64,000 nt of DNA from Mycobacterium deserti (lineage in GTDB: Bacteria > Actinomycetota > Actinomycetes > Mycobacteriales > Mycobacteriaceae), in NCBI RefSeq assembly GCF_025345615.1, contig NZ_JAODWD010000006.1, positions 372,001-436,000 of the forward strand, given 5' to 3'. The translations under genes were made by a program, and so were the position numbers. This document shows, one piece after another, positions 48,224 to 56,169 of this stretch. Every line of letters starts with the position of its first letter. The stretch's first letter is position 1. The notes beneath the pieces were generated by a model. It had not been told where the DNA came from. It was given only the letters and a program-made list of their open reading frames with translations, and did not search any database.

Positions 48224-49785
48224 AGTGGCAACCCACGGTTCAGGGCTGGCAGAACCTCGTGCTGTCGATGATGGGTGTACTGGTGCTCGCCGGTGCGATC
48301 GCCGGCGCGGTGCTGTTGAACCGCACCGACGGCGTGTCGAACGAGATCACCGGCGAGATCGGTCCGACGCGGGTTGCGGCCTACCAGCTGCAGGCCGCAC
48401 TGCGTGACCAGCAGACGGCAGTGCGCGGATACGCGATTGCCGCGGACCGTCAGTTCCTCGAGCCCTACGGCGAGGGGCAGAAGGCTGAAGCGGCTGCAGC
48501 ACAGGTCATTCGGGAGCACGCCGCGAACCGGCCCCAGGTGCTCGACGACCTCGATGCCATCGAAAGTGCGGCCTCGAACTGGCGGGCCGTCTACGTCGAG
48601 CCGGTCATCGCCGCCGTCGAACCGGGCGTGCCGTCGGTGCTCGATGCCGCGACTGTCGAGCGCGGAGAGACGACGTTCGACACCCTTCGGCAACTGTTCA
48701 CGGCGCAGCTCGAACATCTGCAGCAGGAGCGCGACAGCGCGGATGAGGCCTTCCAACAGACGAAGACGTGGCGCGACGCGATCCTGACCACCATCGTCGT
48801 CGTCTTCTTCCTGGCGGTTGTCGTACTCGCGCTGTTGGTGCACAACGCGGTGACGCGCCCGCTGAACTCCTTGGCCGCCGCCTGCCGCACCATCAGCAGC
48901 GGCAACTTCGGCGAGACGATCGTGCCTCGGGGTCCGCGGGACATCCGCGCCATCGCGTGTGACGTCGAGGAGATGCGCCAGACCATCGTCGAGGAACTGG
49001 AGTCCTCGCGGTCGGCCAGGAGTCAGCTGGCCGACCAGGCCCTCGAGCTACAGCGCTCGAACGCCGAACTCGAACAGTTCGCCTACGTCGCGTCGCACGA
49101 CCTGCAGGAGCCGCTGCGCAAGGTGGCGTCGTTCTGTCAATTGCTGGAGAAGCGGTACGGCGACAAGCTCGACGAACGCGGTACCGAGTACATCCGGTTC
49201 GCCGTCGACGGCGCCAAGCGCATGCAGGTGCTGATCAACGACCTGCTGACGTTTTCGCGGGTCGGCCGGCTCAACTCCACCGAGACCGACGTCGACCTCG
49301 GTGCCGTGTTCGACGACGCGGTGGGCAATCTCGCCACCGCGATCGAGGAGTCCGGTGCCGAAGTCGAACGTTCGACGCTCCCGTCGGTCAAGGGTGACCC
49401 GACCCTGCTCACGATGCTGTGGCAGAACCTCGTCGGCAACGCGGTGAAGTTCCGGCGCGAGGGGATCGCGCCGAGAATCGTCGTCGAGTGCGAAGAAGGC
49501 GCCAACGACCGCGACGGTTCGTGGCTGTTCACGGTGTCCGACAACGGGATCGGTATTCCGGAGGAGTTCGCCGACAAGGTCTTCGTGATCTTCCAGCGCC
49601 TGCACGGCCGCGATACCTATACCGGAACGGGGATCGGCCTGGCGCTGGTCAAGAAGATCGTCGAGCACCACGGCGGCAGCATCTGGATCGACACGGCCTA
49701 CACCGAGGGAACGCGGTTCCGCTTCACCATGCCCATCGCTGTGGACGAGCACTCCGCGGCCAGTCTGGAAGGATCACCCGCATGA
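48220..49785 (+). CDS. CHASE3-HAMP sensor histidine kinase
   Basis: 521 residues from GTG 48220 (GTGA overlap with the previous stop). TM1 about 13-33, extracytoplasmic CHASE3-type helical domain about 38-180 (LQAALRDQQTAVRGYAIAADRQFLEPY), TM2 about 188-208, HAMP to about 262, coiled linker, HisKA with the phosphorylated His293 in YVASHDLQEPLRKVASF, and an HATPase with N-box NLVGNAVKF, DNGIGIPEEF, F-box VFVIFQRLH and GTGIGLALV. The SHDLQEPLR type is typical of phytochrome-like kinases that pair with Rcp1-type regulators, as here. Signal unknown. Confidence 0.93.
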   Translation: MKWQPTVQGWQNLVLSMMGVLVLAGAIAGAVLLNRTDGVSNEITGEIGPTRVAAYQLQAALRDQQTAVRGYAIAADRQFLEPYGEGQKAEAAAAQVIREHAANRPQVLDDLDAIESAASNWRAVYVEPVIAAVEPGVPSVLDAATVERGETTFDTLRQLFTAQLEHLQQERDSADEAFQQTKTWRDAILTTIVVVFFLAVVVLALLVHNAVTRPLNSLAAACRTISSGNFGETIVPRGPRDIRAIACDVEEMRQTIVEELESSRSARSQLADQALELQRSNAELEQFAYVASHDLQEPLRKVASFCQLLEKRYGDKLDERGTEYIRFAVDGAKRMQVLINDLLTFSRVGRLNSTETDVDLGAVFDDAVGNLATAIEESGAEVERSTLPSVKGDPTLLTMLWQNLVGNAVKFRREGIAPRIVVECEEGANDRDGSWLFTVSDNGIGIPEEFADKVFVIFQRLHGRDTYTGTGIGLALVKKIVEHHGGSIWIDTAYTEGTRFRFTMPIAVDEHSAASLEGSPA

Positions 49786-50225
49786 CATCGGACGAAGGTC
49801 GCGCGATCGACGTGCTGCTTATCGAGGACGATCCCGGCGACGAACTGATCACCCGAGAAGCGTTCGAGCACAACAAGATCAAGAACACTCTGCACGTCGC
49901 CCACGACGGTCAGGAGGGGCTTGACTTCCTCTACCGCCGCGGCCAGTACGCCGATGCGCCGCGGCCGGACCTGATCTTGCTCGACCTCAACCTGCCCAAG
50001 TACGACGGCAGGCAGCTGCTGGAGAAGATCAAAGGCGACGCGGACCTCAGCCTGATCCCGGTGGTGGTTCTGACGACGTCCTCGGCAGAGGAGGACATTC
50101 TGCGCAGCTACAAGCTGCACGCCAACGCTTACGTCACCAAGCCGGTCGATCTCGATCAGTTCATGAACGCTGTGCGTCAGATCGATGAGTTTTTCGTCCA
50201 GGTCGTTCGGCTGCCGCAGCCCTGA
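49782..50225 (+). CDS. Single-domain response regulator (Rcp1-like)
   Basis: 147 residues, receiver only: IDVLLIEDDPGDELITREAF, phosphoacceptor Asp68 in LILLDLNLPKYDG, VVVLTTSSAEEDI and YVTKPVDLDQF. The IEDDPGD and HVAHDGQEGLDFLYRRG segments are of the Rcp1 type, which partner phytochrome-like kinases. With no output domain it could shuttle phosphate or tune the kinase. ATG overlaps the kinase stop (ATGA). The last 65 bases overlap the converging ATPase gene. Confidence 0.93.
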   Translation: MTSDEGRAIDVLLIEDDPGDELITREAFEHNKIKNTLHVAHDGQEGLDFLYRRGQYADAPRPDLILLDLNLPKYDGRQLLEKIKGDADLSLIPVVVLTTSSAEEDILRSYKLHANAYVTKPVDLDQFMNAVRQIDEFFVQVVRLPQP

Positions 50226-50640
50226 AGTCGTTCGACCCGAGATCGAAGCTGATGCGCACGGTGGTGCCGGAGGTGTCGTGCGCCATGCGCACATCGTCGC
50301 TCATCGCGTCGATGATCAGCAGTCCCCGGCCCCGGGTGGTCGGCTCGGGTGACGGCGTGCGCCACAGACCGAAATCGGCGATGCACACCGAAATTCGGCC
50401 GTCTTCGACCGCCGCCTCGACCTGGATGACACCGGTGTCAATATCGCGGTAGGCATGCTCGACGCAGTTCGTGCAGGCTTCGTTGACCGCGAGCACGATG
50501 TCTGCTGCGCCGGTGCCGGATACGCCGACCTGCTCAAGCCAGGTGGATAGGCGACGCCGGACGTCGGCCAACCGATCCGCAGTCGCCGGCACCTCGATCC
50601 GCAGAGAGTCCGCCGGCAGCGGACAGGCATCGATACCCAC
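50161..50640 (-). CDS. RsbW-like serine kinase/ATP-binding protein
   Basis: 159 residues from GTG 50640. HATPase_c_2 fold: RIEVPATADRLADVRRRLSTWLEQVGV, N-box IVLAVNEACTNCVEHAY (Glu54, Asn58), VCIADFGLWRTP and RGRGLLIIDAMSDDV. Such proteins are anti-sigma factors or kinases that phosphorylate STAS proteins, the substrates of PP2C phosphatases like the one at 47012. No sigma factor or STAS gene is in the window. Converges on the response regulator with a 65-base tail overlap. Frame is open to 50730, but the extra part is not family-like. Confidence 0.88.
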   Translation of the reverse strand: MGIDACPLPADSLRIEVPATADRLADVRRRLSTWLEQVGVSGTGAADIVLAVNEACTNCVEHAYRDIDTGVIQVEAAVEDGRISVCIADFGLWRTPSPEPTTRGRGLLIIDAMSDDVRMAHDTSGTTVRISFDLGSNDFRAAAAERPGRKTHRSDAQRS

Positions 50641-50744
50641 GCTCGTGTTGTACCCGCCTTGGGCCGATAACTCACGTGACCCACACGTACGCTGTCGGTT
50701 CCGGCCGTAGCTGAGTCGAATTTCACACATGAGAGGGCGATGTA

Positions 50745-52151
50745 ATGCCGGTGCTGACTCCGCAGCACGTGGACTTCCCGCGGTGGTACCAAGATCTGCT
50801 CACCAAGGCCAAGCTCGCCGAGAACGGCCCCGCGCGCGGGACGATGGTCATCCGGCCCAACGGCTACGCGATCTGGGAGCGCATGCAGGGCGAGGTGGAC
50901 GGCCGGATCAAGGCGGCGGGTGCGGCGAACGCCTACTTCCCGCTGCTGATCCCGATGGAGTTCTTCGCGCGGGAGGCCGAGCACGTCGAGGGGTTCAGCC
51001 CCGAGCTCGCGGTCGTCACCCACGGCGGTGGCAAGGAGCTGACCGCGCCGCTCGCGATCCGCCCCACCAGCGAAGCGGTAGTCGGCGAGTACATGAGCAA
51101 ATGGATCGACAGCTATCGCGATCTACCGCTGCGGCTCAACCAGTGGGCCAACGTCGTGCGGTGGGAGCTTCGGCCGCGGATCTTTCTGCGCACCACGGAA
51201 TTCCTGTGGCAAGAGGGCCACACCGCGCACGTCGACGAGGCCGAGGCGCGGGGCTACGCCCGTGGCATTCTGCGCGACGTGTACGAAGACTTCCTGCGCA
51301 AGGTTGCCGCCGTGCCGGTGATCGTCGGACGCAAGACCGCCAAGGAGCGGTTCGCCGGTGCAGCGAACACGATGACCTGCGAAGGGGTCATGCGTGACGG
51401 TAAGGCGCTGCAGATGGCCACGTCACACGAACTCGGGCAGCGCTTCAGCCGCGCATTCGACATCACCTATACCGGCGCGGACGGATCGTCGCAGTTGTGC
51501 TGGACCACCTCGTGGGGTGCCTCGACTCGCATGATGGGCGGGTTGATCATGTGCCACGGCGACGATTTCGGACTCGTCGTGCCGCCCGCGTTGGCGCCGG
51601 TTCAGGCTGTCGTGGTGGTCGTCAAGGAGTCTGACGGCGCAGTGACCCGCGCGGCCGGAGCGCTAGCCGACGAACTCACCACCCGCGGGGTACGCGTCCG
51701 ACTCGACGATGACGTCGCCGCCGGTTTCGGTTGGCGTGCCACCGAGTGGGATCTGCAGGGCGTGCCGATCCGCATCGAACTCGGTCCCCGTGACATCGAG
51801 CGACGGGCCGCGGTGGTCTATCGGCGAGACACCCGCGACAAGACGACAGTGGGTCTCGACGATGTGCCGGCCGAGGTGCAGCGCCTGCTCGGCACCGTCC
51901 AGGGCGACATGCTGCGAGCGGCGACAGCGCGCCGCGACGCCCGCATCGACGACTGCGCGACGCTCGACGAGGTGCGCGAGGCCGCGCAGTCCGGTGTCGC
52001 CCGGGTGCCGTGGGACGAAGTGGGCGTGGCGGGGGAGCAGGAGTTGGCGGCCGCCGGGCTCACGGTGCGCTGCCTGCAGCACAGTGACGGCTCGCTGCCC
52101 GACGGCGACGACGACGCAGGCGCCTTGGCCTACGTCGCGAAAGCGTACTGA
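50745..52151 (+). CDS. proS: Prolyl-tRNA synthetase, archaeal/eukaryotic (type 3) form
   Basis: 468-residue class II synthetase charging tRNA-Pro. The type 3 form is recognised by WYQDLLTKAKLAENGPARGTMVIRPNGYAIWE, motif 2 VVRWELRPRIFLRTTEFLWQEGHTAH, LGQRFSRAFDI, motif 3 GASTRMMGGLIMCHGDDFGLVVPP, the anticodon domain that follows, and a final Tyr (AYVAKAY) characteristic of this type. The bacterial editing insert is absent and the usual zinc cysteines of the C-terminal domain are missing. Mycobacteria have a bacterial-type ProRS, so this is probably a second enzyme (inference). GAGAGGG lies upstream of ATG 50745. It may relate to resistance to proline analogues or inhibitors. Confidence 0.92.
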   Translation: MPVLTPQHVDFPRWYQDLLTKAKLAENGPARGTMVIRPNGYAIWERMQGEVDGRIKAAGAANAYFPLLIPMEFFAREAEHVEGFSPELAVVTHGGGKELTAPLAIRPTSEAVVGEYMSKWIDSYRDLPLRLNQWANVVRWELRPRIFLRTTEFLWQEGHTAHVDEAEARGYARGILRDVYEDFLRKVAAVPVIVGRKTAKERFAGAANTMTCEGVMRDGKALQMATSHELGQRFSRAFDITYTGADGSSQLCWTTSWGASTRMMGGLIMCHGDDFGLVVPPALAPVQAVVVVVKESDGAVTRAAGALADELTTRGVRVRLDDDVAAGFGWRATEWDLQGVPIRIELGPRDIERRAAVVYRRDTRDKTTVGLDDVPAEVQRLLGTVQGDMLRAATARRDARIDDCATLDEVREAAQSGVARVPWDEVGVAGEQELAAAGLTVRCLQHSDGSLPDGDDDAGALAYVAKAY

Positions 52152-52523
52152 TCAGCCGTAGAACGTGACGCGGTAGTCAGCGGTCCACGCGCCGTCGATG
52201 CAGCTCAGCGGAACTCCGTCGGGTGACTGCGCGACGCCGGTGTCCTCACCGCAGGGCAATCGCAACGTGCGGATGCCGACCAGCGGCGGGGACGCGATCC
52301 AGGTACTGCGCGAGTTGCAGGCCAGGGTGTTGCCTGAGGCGTCGATGCCGAAGTTGTACCGGGTGTTCTGCACACAATGCGTGCCCTCGACCGCGGTGCG
52401 ATCGACGTACGGCACGCACTCTGCGCCGTCGCAGTACCCCGGTGAAGCCGCCGCGGTGGTGGCGGCCATCATCGGGGCCGCCACGAACCCGGACGCCAGC
52501 GCTACTGCCGCGATGAGCTTCAT
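52152..52523 (-). CDS. Secreted cysteine-rich protein
   Basis: 123 residues from ATG 52523. Signal peptide MKLIAAVALASGFVAAPMMAATTAAA, then a mature domain with six cysteines (GYCDGAECVPYV; GTHCVQNTRYNFGID; LACNSRSTW; RLPCGEDTG; LSCIDGAWTADYRVTFYG), probably three disulfides. Resembles small exported proteins found across mycobacteria; no function assigned. Frame open upstream to 52946, but that reading crosses another gene. Divergent from the DUF732 gene. Confidence 0.82.
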   Translation of the reverse strand: MKLIAAVALASGFVAAPMMAATTAAASPGYCDGAECVPYVDRTAVEGTHCVQNTRYNFGIDASGNTLACNSRSTWIASPPLVGIRTLRLPCGEDTGVAQSPDGVPLSCIDGAWTADYRVTFYG

Positions 52524-52531
52524 GGGTCCAT

Positions 52532-52537
52532 AGCCTA
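52532..52537 (-). promoter_or_regulatory. Candidate -10 (TAGGCT) for the cysteine-rich protein gene
   Basis: Minus-strand TAGGCT ends 8 bases before ATG 52523. Paired with a divergent TAGGCT at 52567. Confidence 0.35.
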
Positions 52538-52566
52538 AATGCATCGCCTCGGCGACGGGCGCGGAA

Positions 52567-52572
52567 TAGGCT
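52567..52572 (+). promoter_or_regulatory. Candidate -10 (TAGGCT) for the DUF732 gene
   Basis: TAGGCT ends 8 bases before ATG 52581. Confidence 0.35.
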
Positions 52573-52580
52573 CTTAGTCC

Positions 52581-52925
52581 ATGATGCGCGCCATCGTTGC
52601 TCTCGCGTCCGCCGCGGGCGCCGCGGCGGTCCTCAGCGCACCCGCCGCGGCCGCCGACACGGTTGCCTACCTGGTCAACGTGCACGTTCGGCCGGGCTAC
52701 AACTTCCCGAACGCAGACGCCGCGATCGGCTACGGCAACAGCGTCTGCGATCGCGTCGCAGCCAAGATGGCCTACGCCCAGATCGTCGACCAGGTGAAGG
52801 CCGACTTCCACACCGCGGACTACTACCAGGGTGCCTACCTGATCAACCAGGCCGTCAACGAGTTGTGTCCGGCGCAGATCTGGCAGCTGCGCCAGTCCGC
52901 GGCCGGCTACACCGTTCCGGCGTGA
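52581..52925 (+). CDS. Secreted DUF732 protein (second copy)
   Basis: 114 residues. Signal peptide MMRAIVALASAAGAAAVLSAPAAAA, then DTVAYLVNVHVRPGYNFPNADAAIGYGNSVCDRVAAKMAYAQIVDQVKADFHTADYYQGAYLINQAVNELCPAQIWQL with the two DUF732 cysteines. Related in fold to the protein at 46474. A GC-rich hairpin 8 bases after the stop separates it from the converging lpqH. Confidence 0.9.
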   Translation: MMRAIVALASAAGAAAVLSAPAAAADTVAYLVNVHVRPGYNFPNADAAIGYGNSVCDRVAAKMAYAQIVDQVKADFHTADYYQGAYLINQAVNELCPAQIWQLRQSAAGYTVPA

Positions 52926-52932
52926 ACGACAA

Positions 52933-52959
52933 CGGCGGCGCCCCACCGGGACGCCGCCG
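52933..52959. terminator. GC-rich hairpin between DUF732 gene and lpqH
   Basis: CGGCGGCG (52933-52940) pairs with CGCCGCCG (52952-52959), extended by CCC/GGG after one mismatch, with loop ACC. No T-tract. Placed between converging genes as a bidirectional terminator. Confidence 0.5.
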
Positions 52960-52974
52960 CTGATGTCGACCCGA

Positions 52975-53439
52975 TTACGGGCAGCTGACCTCGATCTCGA
53001 AGGGCTTGTTCACCGGCTGCAACGGGTTGGCCATATCGACTCCCGTCGCGGTACCGCTGAGCTTGTAGGTGTTGCCGTCCTTCTCGGCCTTGGCCTCGCC
53101 CTGGCCGGTGCCCTGCTGGTAACCCAGGGTCACGCCGTTGACATTGCCCAGCCCGACGGACTGCACAGTTGGCTCATCGCCGGTGGTCACCACCGCGCCG
53201 ATGCCGGTGGTGGCGTCGCCGATCGCGATGTTCATGTTGCCGCCCATGGAGCTGCACACAACGGTGCCCTGAACCTCCTGGTCCTGGCCGTCGATCGTGA
53301 CGGTGGTCTTGCCTTGTGCTGAGGAGGCCGCCGACGTCTCACCCGACGTCTCCGACTTCGGCTCGTCTGAACCACAACCGGACAGGCCGGCGGCGACGAT
53401 CGCCGCGCCGCCGATGGCGACCAACAAACCACGCTTCAC
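52975..53439 (-). CDS. lpqH: LpqH, 19 kDa lipoprotein antigen
   Basis: LpqH is an abundant mycobacterial surface lipoprotein and TLR2 agonist. 154 residues from GTG 53439 (M. tuberculosis Rv3763: 159). Signal peptide VKRGLLVAIGGAAIVAAGLSGC with lipobox LSGC, a Ser/Thr/Glu linker, and the conserved core with VTIDGQDQEVQGTVVC, NMNIAIGDATTGIGAVVTTGDEP, VGLGNVNGVTLGYQQGTGQG and TGTATGVDMANPLQPVNKPFEIEVSC-like end. GGAGAAC precedes the GTG. In M. tuberculosis it neighbours the alkylsulfatase gene; here it is 20 kb away. Confidence 0.94.
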   Translation of the reverse strand: MKRGLLVAIGGAAIVAAGLSGCGSDEPKSETSGETSAASSAQGKTTVTIDGQDQEVQGTVVCSSMGGNMNIAIGDATTGIGAVVTTGDEPTVQSVGLGNVNGVTLGYQQGTGQGEAKAEKDGNTYKLSGTATGVDMANPLQPVNKPFEIEVSCP

Positions 53440-53461
53440 CACAGTTCTCCTTTTGTTGTCG

Positions 53462-53485
53462 TGATCCGTCAAGATCGGCGGATCA
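53462..53485. promoter_or_regulatory. Inverted repeat upstream of lpqH
   Basis: TGATCCG (53462-53468) and CGGATCA (53479-53485), perfect 7-base arms with a 10-base spacer, 23 bases upstream of the lpqH start. Candidate operator; no regulator is assigned. Confidence 0.35.
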
Positions 53486-53630
53486 TCCTCAGCAGTATGT
53501 GTGGCGGACGTGGCACGGGCAGGGGAATGACGGAATCTGTTCGCTAACTCGACACCTGCGAGACGAACGTGCCAGAAGCCGGGCAGCGGCACGCCGACCA
53601 CCGAATTCGCACAGTGCAGAATCTACTTCC

Positions 53631-54875
53631 GTGGCCGAGCCGTTCTTCAGCGTTGAGACCCAACTGTCCGGACGGCGCGGTCGCACCGGCGTGATCCGCA
53701 CGCCGCACGGCGAGATCCGCACGCCGGCGTTCATTCCGGTCGGTACGCAGGCCACCGTCAAGACGGTACTGCCCGAGTCCGTCAAAGACCTTGGCGCACA
53801 GGCGGTTCTTGCCAACGCCTATCACCTTTACCTGCAGCCCGGCCCGGATATCGTCGCTGAAGCCGGAGGACTCGGCGCCTTCATGAACTGGCCGGGGCCG
53901 ACGTTCACCGACAGCGGTGGCTTCCAGGTGATGTCGCTGGGCGTCGGCTTCAAGAAGGTGCTGGCGATGAACGCTGACCGGGTGCAGACCGACGATGTGA
54001 TCGCCGAGGGCAAGGAGCGACTGGCGGCCGTCGACGACGACGGCGTGACGTTCAAGTCGCACCTCGACGGGTCGACGCACCGGTTCACCCCAGAGGTGTC
54101 CATCGGGATCCAGCACCGCCTCGGCGCCGACATCATCTTCGCGTTCGACGAGCTGACGACGCTGGTCAATACCCGCGGCTACCAGGAACGGTCGGTGCAA
54201 CGCACGCACGAGTGGGCGGTGCGATGCCTCGCGGAGCACCGCAAACTCGCCGCGGCGAATCCGGACATGCCGGCGCAGGCGCTGTTCGGGGTGGTGCAGG
54301 GCGCCCAATACGAGGACCTGCGCAAGCAGGCCGCCCGCGGGTTGGCGACGATCGGCGACGCAGCCGGGCCGGCGAAGGGCCTGAGTTTCGACGGCTACGG
54401 AATCGGAGGAGCGCTGGAGAAGCAGAACCTGGCCACGATCGTCGGCTGGGTCAGCGCGGAACTGCCTGCCGACAAACCCCGCCACCTGCTCGGCATCAGC
54501 GAGCCCGACGACCTTTTCGCCGCCGTCGAGGCGGGCGCCGACACGTTCGACTGTGTGTCGCCGTCGCGGGTGGCCCGTAACGCGGCGGTGTACTCGGTGA
54601 CCGGCCGGTTCAACATCACCAACTCCCGGTTCCGCCGCGACTTCACCCCGCTGGACGCCGAGTGCGACTGCTATACGTGCGCTCACTACACGCGCGCGTA
54701 CGTGCACCACTTGTTCAAGGCGAAAGAGGCGCTGTCCGCGACGCTGTGCACCATCCACAACGAGCGGTTCATCGTCCGGTTGGTCGACCGCATCCGCGCA
54801 GCGATCGAGGACGACACGTTCGACGAGCTCCGCGCGGACGTGTTGGGTCGGTACTACTCGACCTCAGAAAAATGA
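53631..54875 (+). CDS. tgt: Tgt, tRNA-guanine transglycosylase
   Basis: Tgt exchanges G34 of tRNAs for Asp, Asn, His and Tyr with preQ1 or queuine. 414 residues from GTG 53631. TIM-barrel marks: RTPAFIPVGTQATVKTV, NAYHLYLQPGPDIV, FTDSGGFQVMSLG (first catalytic Asp), GADIIFAFDELT, ALFGVVQGAQYEDLR, HLLGIS, FDCVSPSRVARNAAVYS, and zinc ligands in CDCYTCAHYTRAYVHHL plus a later His. The nearby gluQRS gene modifies queuosine further, so tRNA queuosine is probably made here. The open frame upstream to 53316 lacks similarity. Confidence 0.94.
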   Translation: MAEPFFSVETQLSGRRGRTGVIRTPHGEIRTPAFIPVGTQATVKTVLPESVKDLGAQAVLANAYHLYLQPGPDIVAEAGGLGAFMNWPGPTFTDSGGFQVMSLGVGFKKVLAMNADRVQTDDVIAEGKERLAAVDDDGVTFKSHLDGSTHRFTPEVSIGIQHRLGADIIFAFDELTTLVNTRGYQERSVQRTHEWAVRCLAEHRKLAAANPDMPAQALFGVVQGAQYEDLRKQAARGLATIGDAAGPAKGLSFDGYGIGGALEKQNLATIVGWVSAELPADKPRHLLGISEPDDLFAAVEAGADTFDCVSPSRVARNAAVYSVTGRFNITNSRFRRDFTPLDAECDCYTCAHYTRAYVHHLFKAKEALSATLCTIHNERFIVRLVDRIRAAIEDDTFDELRADVLGRYYSTSEK

Positions 54876-54903
54876 CGGAATGCCGACGAGAGGAGCACCT
54901 CGG

Positions 54904-56130
54904 TTGAGCCAGTCGACCACGGATCCGCAGTCGCTGCTGCTGGCACTACTCGACCCGTCGAACCGCGCCGACCCGTATCCCACGTACGCCGCCATCCGCG
55001 AGCACGGGCCCCTGCATCTGCCGGCCATGACGCTGCATGTGTTCTCCTCCTTCGAGGACTGCGACAGAATTCTGCGTCATCCGTCGTCGGCCAGCGATCG
55101 GCTCAAATCGTCTGCCGTGCAACAACAATTGGCTCACGGCGCCGAAGATGCGCCCGTGATATCGCCGAGCTTCCTGTTCCTCGACCCGCCTGACCACACG
55201 CGGTTGCGCAAGCTCGTCAGCAAGGCGTTCGCCCCGAAGGTCGTCAAGGCGCTGGAACCGCAGATCGCCGCACTGGTCGACTCACTGCTCGACAAAGCCG
55301 CGGCCGCAGGGCAATTGGAGGTCGTCGCCGACCTGGCGTATCCGCTGCCCGTCGCGGTGATCTGCCGACTGCTAGGCGTTCCCCTCGAGGACGAGCCGCT
55401 GTTCAGCCACGCATCGGCAGTGCTGGCCAAGGCGTTGGACCCGACGCTCGCCTTCTCCGGACAGACACCGCAGGATCTGGACGAAAGCATGCAGGCTGGC
55501 CTGTGGTTGCGCGGCTACGTGAGCGCTCTCATCGCCCGGCGCCGCCGCGACCCCGGGGACGACCTGATGTCGGCGCTGATCCATGTCGAGGAATCCGGGG
55601 ACCAGCTGACCGAGGACGAGATCATCGCGACCTGCCAGTTGCTGTTGGTCGCCGGGCACGAGACGACGGTGAACCTGATCGCCAACGCGATTCTGGCGAT
55701 GCTGCGACATCCGACCCACTGGGCGGCGGTTGCGGCGGACCCGCAGCGCGTCTCGGCGGTGATCGAGGAGACGCTGCGCTACGACCCGCCGGTACAGCTG
55801 GTCGGCCGGATCGCCGCTCAAGACATGAGGATCGGCCGCGCCGAGGTCCCCAAGGGGGACATCCTCACCCTGCTGCTAGCGGCAGCCAACCGCGACCCGG
55901 CGGCGTTCGACCGGCCCGACGATTTCGACCCGGACCGTGACCCCATCAGGCATCTGAGCTTCGGCAAGGGACCGCACTTCTGCCTGGGCGCGCCGCTGGC
56001 GCGCGTGGAGGCCGCAGTGGCGTTGTCGAAGGTCGCCGCGCGATTTCCGGACGCCCGAATGGTCGGTGATCCGGTGTTCAAGCCGAACCTGACACTGCGG
56101 GGAATGGCTTCGCTTTCCGTTGCGGTCTAG
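54904..56130 (+). CDS. Cytochrome P450
   Basis: 408 residues from TTG 54904, preceded by GAGGAG 9 bases away (an ATG at 54880 would add 8 residues). Marks: LFLDPPDHTRLRKLVSKAFAP (C-helix), I-helix LLLVAGHETTVNLIANAI with the oxygen-activating Thr, VIEETLRYDPPVQ (ExxR), and heme-binding FGKGPHFCLGAPLARVEA with the Cys ligand. Soluble bacterial class I P450 needing ferredoxin and reductase, not encoded here. Substrate unknown. It lies 28 bases after tgt. Confidence 0.93.
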   Translation: MSQSTTDPQSLLLALLDPSNRADPYPTYAAIREHGPLHLPAMTLHVFSSFEDCDRILRHPSSASDRLKSSAVQQQLAHGAEDAPVISPSFLFLDPPDHTRLRKLVSKAFAPKVVKALEPQIAALVDSLLDKAAAAGQLEVVADLAYPLPVAVICRLLGVPLEDEPLFSHASAVLAKALDPTLAFSGQTPQDLDESMQAGLWLRGYVSALIARRRRDPGDDLMSALIHVEESGDQLTEDEIIATCQLLLVAGHETTVNLIANAILAMLRHPTHWAAVAADPQRVSAVIEETLRYDPPVQLVGRIAAQDMRIGRAEVPKGDILTLLLAAANRDPAAFDRPDDFDPDRDPIRHLSFGKGPHFCLGAPLARVEAAVALSKVAARFPDARMVGDPVFKPNLTLRGMASLSVAV

Positions 56131-56156
56131 CCGTTTCGCGACGGATTCCTTGCCTG

Positions 56157-56162
56157 TACGGT
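56157..56162 (+). promoter_or_regulatory. Candidate -10 (TACGGT) for the saccharopine-dehydrogenase-like gene
   Basis: TACGGT ends 7 bases before ATG 56170, supporting that codon over the GTG six bases upstream. Confidence 0.45.
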
Positions 56163-56169
56163 CTTGCAC

